The notes below the pieces were generated by a model. It saw nothing but the letters and a program-made list of their open reading frames with translations, was not told the DNA's origin and searched no databases. The translations under genes and the position numbers were made by a program. A stretch of 64,000 nucleotides of DNA from Harmothoe impar (Eukaryota; Annelida; Polychaeta; Phyllodocida; Polynoidae). Where the stretch lies: NCBI GenBank assembly GCA_947462335.1, contig OX381704.1:40862942-40926941 (forward strand). Reading direction: 5' to 3'. Below are positions 12,809 through 23,587 of the stretch, one piece after another (the stretch's first letter is position 1; each line of letters begins with the position of its first letter).

Positions 12809-13513
12809 AATGACTACAAAATGATGCATTAAGAATTAACTTCTTTTAATTAACTCCGGGTGTACTACCCCTGAGTCTATTGAGGCGATTTTAAACCTTG
12901 GTTAAGGCAATTTCAATTGTTCAACGTCACACAATCATATTTCATTAACTATCCATGTCAAGGTTAGTATTTTTGCATCATCTGCACAATACTCGCAAAA
13001 TTGCATTTTCACTTAGAAAAAAAAAAGTCAAATTTTTTACACTTTCTTGAATCAACAAATCACATAATATTCTGTTCTCCCATTGAACTCTATACAAATG
13101 CAGCATTCTGGCGGGTGACTCGCCGACACTGCATTAGTGCATCATACTGATCCTTTGGGACTGTGTCAACCCTGTAGGGTCAGCGTGATTTCGCTCATGA
13201 ATGAATGCGGGACAGTATATATTATGACGGCTTATTGCACTAACTACGGTGCCCTTTAATAGGTGTTATTAAATGAACCATGCTATGATTTCGTGATTTT
13301 TCGCTCCACACATAGCAGCGTTTAAGAAAAGCCTCATTATCTAATAATAGCCAATCCTTTGTGTCTTTTCAGTGTCTTTGCAGATTGATCGCTGACACAT
13401 TTAAGGCAAATTAACTGCAATAAACCAGACCCGAGAAGAAAATAAGTTTATACAATGACATAATCAAATTGCAATCCCCTGAAGTCGATCTGACGTCGTT
13501 TCCTTAGGAAGTA
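12809..13513. other. Intergenic spacer and putative 5' region of the SDR gene
   Basis: No coding signal. A CCAAT-like TAGCCAATCC lies near 13349. The ATG at 13514 follows a short, moderately AT-rich leader. The transcription start cannot be placed. Confidence 0.35.
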
Positions 13514-16500
13514 ATGGCATCTAATATAGGAGAAATGGAAGAGGACTCTGCAAACCATGATGCAAAACAGGAGGGCAGTTATAATGATAGTGCTGAGAGA
13601 ACTGATGCTGAAATGAAAGAACACATTCTTAAGCTATTTGATGGAGATCCTCTTCCTGGATATCTCAAAATAAAGCTTCTGGACGATGAAGTGACATTAC
13701 TACTTGACCTTGGCACTAACTTGGTGGAGGCAGTGCGCAGGATGGAAGAGGTATGTGCCATGAACTACACAAAGCTGAACATCTCAAAGCTAGAAATGGA
13801 TGGGCCTCGTCATCTGAAGTGGGAGACATTTACAGAAACAATAGTGCGTTTGCTCCTAGTGAAAAACATCCCCCATATTGCTGTCCCAGAGAGACATGTG
13901 AATGTGGTGAAAGGAAGACTCTCTGGACTCATTCTGAACGCACTACGGTCCCATAAAGGTGTGGACCCTCTAACACTAGCAGGTAGAGATATAGCATTAC
14001 GGTCTGTACTAGACACCACTATGGTCACCTCCAGAGTGACTTCCCTCACGTATTCACCCATTGATGAGGAGACAAAGAGAGTGGAGAAACTCCTCAAGTC
14101 TTACCATGATTCGAGGCAGGTGCCAAAAGCTCTCTGGTCTCTGATATGTAAAGTTCACAAGGTAGCAAAGTGCAACCATCGCCAGGAGCGGAAACGCGAG
14201 AGAGCAGTTCATAGAGCAGCTCATGGTGGAGGTCCTACAGATAGCCAGATGCCCATCTCTCCCAATAATAGCTGTTGTGGTCAGTGTGATGACTTGTCTG
14301 ACAGTGATGAATCAACTGGGTTTGATGTCTCCCAAGACCATTCTGACACCCCAGGTGACCCCGACTCCATGCATGAAGGCACACCGTTCACGACCATGGA
14401 AGCAAAAGAGAAAAGTAAAGAAGATTCAACATCAGATAAGACCGTCAAACTTGAAGCTGGACCCTCTAAGTATGGTAAGTCCACCAGAGGTGAGCCCCCG
14501 GCTGGCAGTGCTAGGTGCTATGTGTGTGGTAATAGGTGGCATGTCCCAAAGTACCCCACTGACGCCGTAAACCACTACCCGCGCCTCTGTCCGCCCTGTG
14601 CTGAGGTGAACTGGTCCAAGAGAAACCACGCTGTGGACCTACAGGGCTATGTGGCTGTGGTGACTGGTGGCCGAATTAAGATAGGGTATGTTTCACATTA
14701 TTAATCATTGACTTAAGATGGATCTGATTAATTATTGAATAAATATTAGAGTTCTTTTTCAGAATGATCATTGAGTACATGTGATCACTTTAAGTTTTGG
14801 GCTCTACTGTAAAATTGAAAAAGGAACTACCGGTATTTGTCTCAATTGACACTAGACCTTGTTACAATACAACTTTCATTTGTAGAAGATATGTAATCTT
14901 TGCGAATTAATAGTATTCTACCTAACGATGACTAACGCATTACACACCATTGCATTATATTCAAAGTATTTACATGATTTTATTTTCCTCTAAGGTATGA
15001 AATTGTGCTCAAGTTACTTCGTAATGGCTGCCAAGTAGTGACCACCACCCGGTTCCCCCATGATGCTGCCCAACGCTTTGCCTCCGAACCAGACTACGAC
15101 CACTGGGCTACAAAGTTACAAATATACCCATTGGAACTCAAAGATGCCAAAGGTACATCTTGAAAAATTAGTTTAATTTCTATAATTTCTAGCAGATATT
15201 TCTAGTTGGGGGAGACTGCAGTCTTTATAAATGGTGTCCTGTCTTTCATAGTCTGTTCTAGACGGTGGAAATGATTGAAAAGGAGAAAATAATAATTAAT
15301 GAAAAAATAATGATTAATCAAATTTTTGCCATACTTATTTTTGACAAATATAGGAGTAAATTGTGAGAAGCACTTCGTGTATCCTCCTAACAATTTTTTT
15401 AAAATTCTCATTTGAGGACAATTTATGTATCTCTTCGTTCAAGAATTTCGTAATCGTGCATTTTTCTCAGTTTCCATCACAGGCTTGGACTGAGTGGCAT
15501 GCTTATGCTAGGAGTAGATGACTGCATATAGGATAAGGTATGACAGAGGCAGACCCCCATCATCTTTCAACCGTGGATGGCCCTACTGTACCATGTATTT
15601 GGACATAGATGGTAGCGCCGTCTGGTTAGCAGTATACATAGTCCACCATCATCTTTATACTTCAGGCAGAGCCACATGTCTATGGCCAAATACATGGTAC
15701 AGTAGGGCCATCTAGGGTTGAAAGATGATAGGCGTCTAGCTCTGTCATACCCTGTACTATATTCAGTCATGCACTGTAAGTATGAGCATGCTTCTCAGAT
15801 TAAGCCTGCGGTTTCCATGTATCTTTTCTGGTATCTTTTACAGCTATCTACGCATTCGTGGAATACCTCAAGGAGAATGTGCCCTTCATCGACATCTTAA
15901 TAAGCAATGCAGCCCAGACAATACGTCGACCATTATCGTTTTATGAACATCTAATAGAGCATGAGAGAAAGCTCCATACCCAACTCCCAGAACCACAGCG
16001 AAACCTCCTAGTAATACAGCAAAGTCTGGACTATCAGAACATGGCCATGTCAAGCACGGTGGCTACCATGAACCCAACTGAGAGTCCCCACTCCATTGCA
16101 AGTATCAAATACGACGTGGCTGATAGGAAACGAGCTCAAACCGAGGGGCCTCCTGCCGAAGCAGCCTCTTCCAGTAAGAAGGCTAGGGTGGACCTCCCGG
16201 GCCCGGAGAACACTGCAGAGGGCTGGTCAGAGGCGGTGATTAAAACCTCTGAAGACGCCTACTTCCCGGCCGGGTGCGTGGATGAGTTTGGACAACAAGT
16301 GGACCTCCGCCCAAGTAACTCATGGGGGGCTCTGCTGGAGGAGGTGCCCATCTCTGAGCTGCTCGAGGTGATGATGGTGAACACCATAGCCCCTTATATC
16401 CTCAACAAGGAGCTCAGGGGTCAGATGTTGAGGAGCCCCCATAAGAGGAGGTTCATCGTCAATATCTCGGCCATGGAGGGGCAGTTCAGGAGAGCCTCCA

Positions 16501-16802
16501 AGACGCGCTTCCACCCCCACACCAACATGGCTAAGGCGGCGCTGAATATGATGACCCGCACGGGTGCTCTGGGTTACCATGATGACGGCATTTACATGAC
16601 CTCAGTGGACACAGGCTGGGTATCCGATCAGCGACCATTTGCAAAGGCCACACGAGACAAGGAGAAAAGGGGGTTTGTTCTTCCGCTAGACTGCGTGGAC
16701 GCAGCCGCCCGCGCTGTAGACCCGGTGTTATCGGGTATTGAGCAGACACGAGAGCCCCATTATGCTGTCTACCTCAAGAACTACAAACCCTTCCCCTGGT
16801 AG
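13514..16802 (+). CDS. Zinc-finger plus short-chain dehydrogenase (SDR) fusion, active-site Tyr missing
   Basis: Exons 13514-14685, 14995-15152 and 15844-16802 join in phase (2289 nt, 762 aa). Residues ~30-240 form a helical N-terminal region I do not recognise; ~240-330 are acidic low complexity. C335-x2-C338 and C359-x2-C362 make a four-cysteine zinc-binding module with an intervening W and YP. The Rossmann domain follows at once: TGGRIKIG (384-391, split by intron 1), then VVTTTRFP and NAAQT (465-469). About 120 residues of insertion with a K/S-rich patch separate this from the C-terminal half, with NISAMEG (S652) and HTNMAK (669-674). K674 is kept, but the usual Tyr four residues before it is Thr670. 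This variant may be normal for a distinct SDR subfamily or may mean loss of standard oxidoreductase chemistry. The substrate is unknown. Confidence 0.85.
15527..15762. mobile_element. ~236-bp MITE in the second SDR intron
   Basis: Left arm (~15527-15610) and right arm (~15676-15762) are near-perfect inverses over about 80 bp. They share GGTATGACAGAG, ATCATCTTTCAACC and the 18-bp core GCCCTACTGTACCATGTA. The loop contains TAGCGCCGTCTGG. Target duplication is not clear (possibly TA). Non-coding. Confidence 0.8.
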
Positions 16803-17520
16803 TGTTGATTGAGTAGGTTAAAGTGACTTATCTAATTCTATAACTGATAAACATACCCTTACAACGGACAGCTTTATAGGTAGCCTGGTCAGAAAGAATA
16901 TGCTTGCAGCTAGGTAGGTTGAATCTTTTTTTAAGACATCTTAGTACTTGGCAAATTTTGCTAGGTTGAGTTAAGTCAAGGATGAATGTGACACACATAC
17001 TTGAAATATTGAAATTAAGGCGCCTGACTATAGGTCGTCTATATTTAATTATTGGCTACGTGGATCGCTCTGGTGTTGTAGTGTTATGTAATGGCGCATA
17101 GCCGATGTTTGTTATAGGGGTCTCAGATTTCACCATATTGCTTCTATGTGATATAATGCTTTACACTATAGCAATGGGGGTCATGTATTAGTGTTCTATG
17201 GAATGTTATCCAACTTTACCCATGGTTACAGAGATATAACTTCATATTTTCATGTATTTCAAGCCATGTTAAGAAAAAAAAGTGCCTGAAATGGGGATGA
17301 AATGGTCAGTTTCCTGTAGGCTCAAAGAGGTGTTTTATGATGTACTGAATTAATTTGTAGGTGTGGATCTTTTTTTTTTCTTGTATGGTATGATATGTTT
17401 TCGTGCAACAGATTGGCTATTTCACTTACTAGTAGATAAAATTTCTGAATTTAATGGTAGTAAATTATCAAAAAGTGTATACTATAGAACAAAGAGAGCT
17501 ACATTGTGGTATGCTTGGCT
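16803..17520. other. SDR 3' flank, no further gene
   Basis: AT-rich sequence after the SDR stop with no exon signal. The nearest AATAAA on this strand is at 18335-18340, so the 3' end of the transcript is uncertain. It ends at the target duplication ATGCTTGGCT (17511-17520). Confidence 0.4.
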
Positions 17521-17772
17521 TAGTCTCCAGAGCAAACGATGGCAAATCTATCCACGTCGCTACGCTATGTTTCTAGGAGCCAGCGTCTGCCGTGTACCGT
17601 TGTCACGTAGGCCGCTATTGGAGGCTGTGGGACGTACGAGCGCTGCCATTGGTCAGTGCCCCCCACACGTATAAAATCGTACTTGTGGGAATTTACTATG
17701 CGGCAGACTCTGGCTCCTAGCAGTGGCGAGAAGCAAAACGTATGGATAAGGCAGTGTTTGCTCCGGAGACTA
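17521..17772. mobile_element. 252-bp MULE-like MITE with 10-bp target duplication
   Basis: It starts TAGTCTCCAGAGCAAAC and ends GTTTGCTCCGGAGACTA, with inverted homology continuing ~80 bp inward (TAGGAGCCAG...GTCTGCCG). ATGCTTGGCT directly flanks both sides (17511-17520 and 17773-17782). Long TIRs and a 9-10 bp duplication fit Mutator-like elements. Non-coding. Confidence 0.8.
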
Positions 17773-17782
17773 ATGCTTGGCT

Positions 17783-19855
17783 GCTCATGTGCTAGACTTA
17801 TAAACCTACAGTCAAAGAGGTGGGCCGGGTGGTGTGAGGGTTTTAAAGTCGTACTAGTGCCCCTAAGATTACAGGTATTCTCCTAAGTATACAGCCTGGG
17901 TCGTGGGCCGGGTGATGTGAGGGTTATTTAGACGCCAGGTATGGAGCTAAATATACAAGTACAAGTATATATTGGATTATATTGGTGTACATTGAATACA
18001 TTGGGTTTCCCGTTCACCATTCTGGCGCTCTCCGTTCTGCTGCTCTCCGTTCTGGCGCTCTCTGTTCTGCCGTTGGTACCTACAGTATATTATAGGATTC
18101 TATTGGTACCTATAGGATTCTATTGGTACCTATTGGATCCTATTGGTACATAATGGATTATGTTGGTACTTATGAGGTTATATCGGGACCTATTAGATTA
18201 TGTTGGTACCTATAGAATTTTATTGGTCTCCATATTGGAATCTATTGGTACACATTAAATATATTGGTTTTGCCGTTTGTTTTCATGCTATGATATTAAG
18301 ATAGAAATTAAACAAAACAAAATTAAAGTTTTTCAATAAATACTATCTATATTTCCAAATGAATAACAGTTATAATGATAAACAATTGCTGGATATCTCA
18401 TATAGCGATGGACACCACGTAGCCAATATATATATATATATTATATAGTTTGATGGATTGCTGTAACTATAGACCGCTGTATTCTTTTCGCAACACAAAT
18501 CCCTGAAAGACACCAGAAATTTGGAAAATAACTGAAAATGTCTAGGTTTAGAGCTAGGTCGGGTTACCATTGAACGTTATATTAATTCAAATTCAATAGC
18601 TAAGGCATATACATTTGAAAGTTATACTACGTCAGTATATTGTATACATATATTAGTATCAGTAATATGGATATGCAACGTTCTTATAAAGGGCACGCTT
18701 TTTGTACACAAGGCCAAAAAATAAGGATGTGTTAAATGTACAGGCAACACGGTCTAACTACTAGGGTATGTACTACATGTTGTATAAGTAAGATAACAAA
18801 AGGTATTGAGTGCCAGGTATGATTGCCACATCGAGAACAGATTACCATGGTGATTCACAGAATACTCCAGCAACTTGGCATATCAAGAAATCGTTGGATA
18901 TTCAGGTTAAAAAGTTAATCCCTGAAATCAGACAATTATTTAGTCCACTGAGATCTGTAGAGGACTTTAAGAAGGTGTGAATTTTTGTTTTTGCCGAACA
19001 TTTACCTTATAAAGTAAAAATGAATAGAGAAAATGCTAGGATCGGCCCTGCTTTTGCATCTAGGATCAGATTGCCTAGTGATTAGCCAATGTGCACACAC
19101 AGACGGTCCGTTTTTGGACATCCTTTGCTTAACACCAGGTGTCAGTACAGTGTAGTACGGATGTCAGACACAGGGGGGCAGTCTTATGGGGACTACCATA
19201 GCTGTGTAGGCCTATACACTGAAAACCCGGAGGAAGGAGCCTAGTCATTATGACGACCTAGGTTGTCATAATGAATAATGGCAGGTGCTCTGGAGAATGG
19301 TGTATGAATAAAGTCTCTAATTAGTTCACATCTTAATGAGAGGCATCCCTTTCATATTATTTGGTGTACTCTTGATTAAACTTAGTAGCATTACTTATTA
19401 TAAATAAGTTGCCAATGGGTGAGAATGATGGCCCCAAAGGTATAGAGACCACTCTGCTCCCCGTCCCCGATACTTATGCAGATACTTCAATTCATTAACA
19501 CTGCGGGGCAGTCCTGTGCCAAAAGAGGTCCAGTCTGCAATAGCATGGGGTAGTCATTGGAACAACCTATAGATCACTACGGCAAGAAAGAGTGACTTTT
19601 CAGAAAAGTTGTTGATAACGTTTTTGAACATTTCTGAAGTGTGAATGACAAATATGTAAATATAACCTTAAAATCCTGCCTTCTAATGTAAGCTTTTTAA
19701 AAGATAATGCTCTTGTGAATCTCCTGCTACTAGATGTTTGCAAATATAGCTATTGTAGACAATGTTATAAAGACTCTGCTAAAACCAACGTTAACACAAC
19801 TTTATCATCAAAAAGTCACCCTTTCTTGATGCATGGGTCTATAGGACTTGAGAGT
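17783..19855. other. Gene-free spacer with short tandem repeat
   Basis: From about 18085 to 18250 the motif TATTGGTACCTATAGGATTC recurs at ~18-21 bp spacing. A (TA)n run is at ~18427. At 19238-19285 GTCATTATGACGACCTAGG with its inverse GTTGTCATAATGA makes an imperfect palindrome related to motifs at 47.2 kb. No exon is supported. Confidence 0.5.
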
Positions 19856-20342
19856 TGTTACTGGACATCGATTCTCTCTCTTTGTAGCTCTATAGTGATC
19901 GATGCCCAGTTTTATACTTCAGACCAGTGGCTCATTTTGGCTGTTTTTTGCCTCACAGATTGCTTCTAGGGCAAAATCCTGACTAGGTACCAATATATTC
20001 TCTATGCCAATGTGTAATATGAGGGTAGAAAACACTGGAACCTCAGTTAGAAAAAATCCTACTGAACAGTTTTTGAGAAAATTTGGGTTTTGTTGCATAT
20101 TTTTGGAGTTTTTAGTACATTTCCTACATAAACCGTGAACGCCAGCATTTCTCACTTTTCAGGTGTTTAGAATCAGAATTTGACTTTTCTTTATTCGCAG
20201 TAGGATTTCTGAGTATCGAGCCATTCTAGAAAAGCTATTCTTTGGAAAAAATACTTAGTATTTCTTGATGATTTTCGTTGCACAAATTTAGGGTTGTAAT
20301 ATAAAAACTGCATTGTCATCCAACCAAAGTGTTTATGCACTG
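19856..20342 (-). repeat. Dispersed repeat, copy B (inverse of 1-487)
   Basis: Reverse complement of copy A over about 487 bp with only scattered mismatches. Its outer boundary ...TTTATGCACTG at 20342 adjoins the leader of the Helitron-like locus. The two copies could be independent insertions, or arms of one rearrangement enclosing the host genes. Confidence 0.85.
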
Positions 20343-21027
20343 TTGATGGTCACCCCCTCCCACCCTCTTCACTCTGCATTGAAGGAGAACAGGCAGAGGA
20401 GGTACACTTGTCCGTATATAGTTGTTGACCCAGGGTACCTGGGTCTCTGTGAGACGGTTTTCCAGCCAAAAATGCAGATTGGTCCGCTGAGTTTGGACGG
20501 GTCTGCTGCCTTCATTTTCTGATATATGTTATTGAAATAAAGACATAGCGATAGATTACAACCCACTGGATCTTCCCATCGTATTGATTTTGTAAAAAAA
20601 AAAATATTTGTATGAGAAATAAGCTCTTTAAAAAAAGTCGAAAACAACTCTGAAATCACATCTGTGTGAACTAATGCTGAAGATAGGCCGGTGACCTTGA
20701 ATCCTGACTTTAAAAGAGGCACGTTCACACAGACTCCCATAGAGCTCAATGTTAAACGGACGGTGAGACGCAAAAATGAGACGCTTCCTACATCAAAATT
20801 ACATGTTCCGACCGTGCTCACAGACACCGGTGACAGCCTTTGTCGTCGCATTCCAGCCTTTCTGAATCCACTGTAGTACCCCAGCAACACGCCATGCGGC
20901 GCCACATGTTCAGTACGGCGCTGCCACTTCCGGAGTGTATTCTCCTGTTATATCGTCCAACTTCATGTCCGAACGTAAACATTGTTTGTTTATCCTGTAA
21001 AACAAATATATCGACATTGTACAATCG
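20343..21027. promoter_or_regulatory. Putative leader/promoter of the Helitron-like gene
   Basis: A relatively GC-rich patch (about 20880-20940, with GGCGCCAC and CTTCCGG) precedes the candidate first coding exon. A similar GGCGCCACTG occurs about 220 bp upstream of the RPA-like start (35989). The minus-strand open frame at 20369-20905 has no recognisable domain. No TATA box was identified and the exact start site is unknown. Confidence 0.3.
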
Positions 21028-21155
21028 ATGGAAAACCTGTCCGATACAAGGATGGAAGAAGTAGTGTGCCAGAACGAGGCTGCCGGTGCACCCAGTCCAC
21101 ATAAAAGCAGCAGGACGATGCGAAACTCGACAGTAGAACGGCGGGAAACACCGAA
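21028..21155 (+). CDS. Candidate first coding exon of the Helitron-like polyprotein
   Basis: ATG at 21028 opens 42 codons, beginning MENLSDTRMEEV and basic toward the end (HKSSRTMRNSTVERRETPK), and runs into the donor GTAAGA at 21156. The last two bases (AA) join to the T at 23587 after the acceptor TTTCACAG, giving an in-frame Asn directly before the Met at 23588. Reading on without splicing meets TAA at 21157. Phase and splice signals agree, but there is no motif to prove the link, and the intron would be 2431 bp. Confidence 0.5.
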
Positions 21156-23586
21156 GTAAGACCGACAAACTGTGTCCCTTTCCTATGTTACAAAAAGGCA
21201 ATTCACGCATAACATCTGCATTGTCTCACGTATTGCACAACAACAGTAGAACAGAACAAGGTCTCTGTCCTGTAGGACAGTCTGTTGGTCTCTGCTTTCC
21301 ATGCAGTCAGTTGGTTTTGTGAACTTATTTCACTCTGTCAATATCCCATTCACGTCAAGTTTCAATCAAAACAAGCCGAGCTCGGCACCCGTCCTTTTCA
21401 TACAAACAGGACAACTCATTTCGATCCATATGACATCATTTTCCTTGTTTTGTGACATCTGAAGAAAACCAAAAAAGTGTTCTAGTTGACCAATATTGCT
21501 ATAATATCAGACCCATTGTCTGGGAAAAAAAATACATTACCATTGTATGTATGATCCAATCCACAGGACCCAAAAGACACAGTCAATGATGTTTGTATGA
21601 TACCCGATTTTTTCTCTCACCGAAAAAAATAACATAATCCCACATAATTGAACTGTTTGTTGTATTATTTTGTATGTGTCAGACAACAAACGATCCTACA
21701 GTAAAGTTGTTGGTTGTATTTAATTTGCTTTTCTTCATCAAACATATCATACATAGCTTGATACATTGTCACATGTGTGACTGAATGTGACACTGACATA
21801 CAATCTGGCCTTTGATTTAAAACCATACGTTCTTGTTGGATGGGAACTCAACCTTTACTTTACTGCCACTTGTGTTGTGAGTTGTATCTAATCTGTGCCT
21901 CAGACATAATATTTGCTTCTGATACAAAGCAGGTAACATAATTGAAATACACAATTTCACTAATGGTATTTCACGATGTGTATTTTAATTTCTAGCAGTG
22001 TCATATACTGTCATAAAACCTCAAGTATAATTCTGGTTTGCGTATCAGCTACACCCTGACTTTGACACAATCCTATTACCTTCACAAGCCTTCTCTATGG
22101 CCATGGACAAAAACTTGCGATAAAGCCACACCCGTAAGTTAGTGTAATTGTATGAACCATACATATTTTCCCCCAACAATCCCCGTACCCTCCACTCCGA
22201 CCTGATGTATATTGTACTATAACATGGCAGTGTACTTCCCGCACCCCCCTCCTTTGTATACACATTATTGTTGCTGTTATAATGCTGACAGAGTTTAGAT
22301 GAATGCTGCATTGTGTTACAGCGGAACTACACCAAGGTTACATCATGTTTCGCTGAGCTGCAACAGCACTGCATAGTGTTACAAGTGAATGACAACAAGG
22401 TTACTGTAAAACCTCAGGTATAAGGCTAAGTCGCGTATAAGCTGCAGGCCGACTTTGGGCCAATCCTATGAGCTGCATAAGCCTTCTGAATGGTACTTTG
22501 GAAAAACTTGCATATTACCCGCCCTCCAACTTTAGCTTCAGTACATGAGTCACACATTACTTCACCCTACCCCCATTGCTCCAAACCGCAACCTGATATA
22601 GATCTAAATCTAGTATGGTTACAGGGATCAGCGGTAGGCTGCATCATATGAAGGGTGAAATGCAAAAGTGTTGCATTGTGTTACGTCTGAGGTGTGACTG
22701 TAGTGCATTGTTCTAGAGCTGAAGTGCGACTACAGTGCATTATGTTATGGCTCAGGTGTGAGCATGAGACATTGACAGTGCCCCTCAGCCCCTTTTCTGT
22801 GACTCCTTGAACTGTGTTAATGTGATTTTATGGTCATATTGAAAATTATATTTTCAAAAAACTTGCGAACAACCCCATTTGTATTACACGCAGTGACAAT
22901 CTGATTTGCATACTAGCCATAATTACTACGCGAGGTCTTACACTACATTGTGTTACACAGAGGTGCAAATATGACAGTACCTACTTGTCTTTTTGATATC
23001 TTCACACCTGCCCCTACCTGTGTGCCGTGGAACTGTGTTAAGGCCATGTCATACTCACTTTGAAAATAACATTTTGGAAAAATTTGCACAAAAGGCACAC
23101 CTCAAGTTTAGACCAATCCTATTGTCCACAACAGCAGTCTGACTCCATTGCTATCCGCAGCTTGTACGCAAGGTTAAACAGTACATCATAGACACTGTGT
23201 CATACCATTGTTGTAAGGTTTACTACACCTAATTCATACCTTGCGTAATAGCTCACATATGGTCATAGTACAACTGGACATTGACCATACAGCAATAGCA
23301 GCAACTTTCATTGCTCAAAACACACCCTGTATGGTCACTGTTTGGATTGAGCAGAGCACCATCCTTACTGCACTACTACCAACTTTAGCAGTTGAACATA
23401 CATCCTGTACGGTTGTTGATGACAGGTCCAACTTCTTGCATTGCCACAGCTGATGTGATTTGTTCTGTCTCTGTTCTTTCATACTAAACAAACACTAACT
23501 TTCTTTTCAATCAAGTAGTAGCTAGTACTATCACAAGACATAAGGACAATCTTTCTGTTTTACACTGTGTCATATTAGTTTCACAG
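21156..23586. mobile_element. Intron/spacer filled with TACCGTAAAACCTC-family MITEs
   Basis: A left end occurs near 22014 (ATAAAACCTCAAGTATAA). A fuller copy runs ~22402-22950, from TACTGTAAAACCTCAGGTAT to TACGCGAGGTCTTACACTA, with the internal motifs GACTTTGGGCCAATCCTAT and GAAAAACTTGC. Another right end occurs at ~23085-23190. The stretch between the first exon and the main exon is thus made largely of non-coding elements. A GAGGTGTGA/CATTGTGTTA repeat at ~22675-22760 is shared with 33.95 and 34.8 kb. Confidence 0.65.
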
Positions 23587-23587
23587 T

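Noticed and set aside
20369..20905. 178-codon minus-strand frame ahead of the Helitron-like gene
   Set aside because: No domain, mixed composition, and it overlaps the presumed leader; likely chance.
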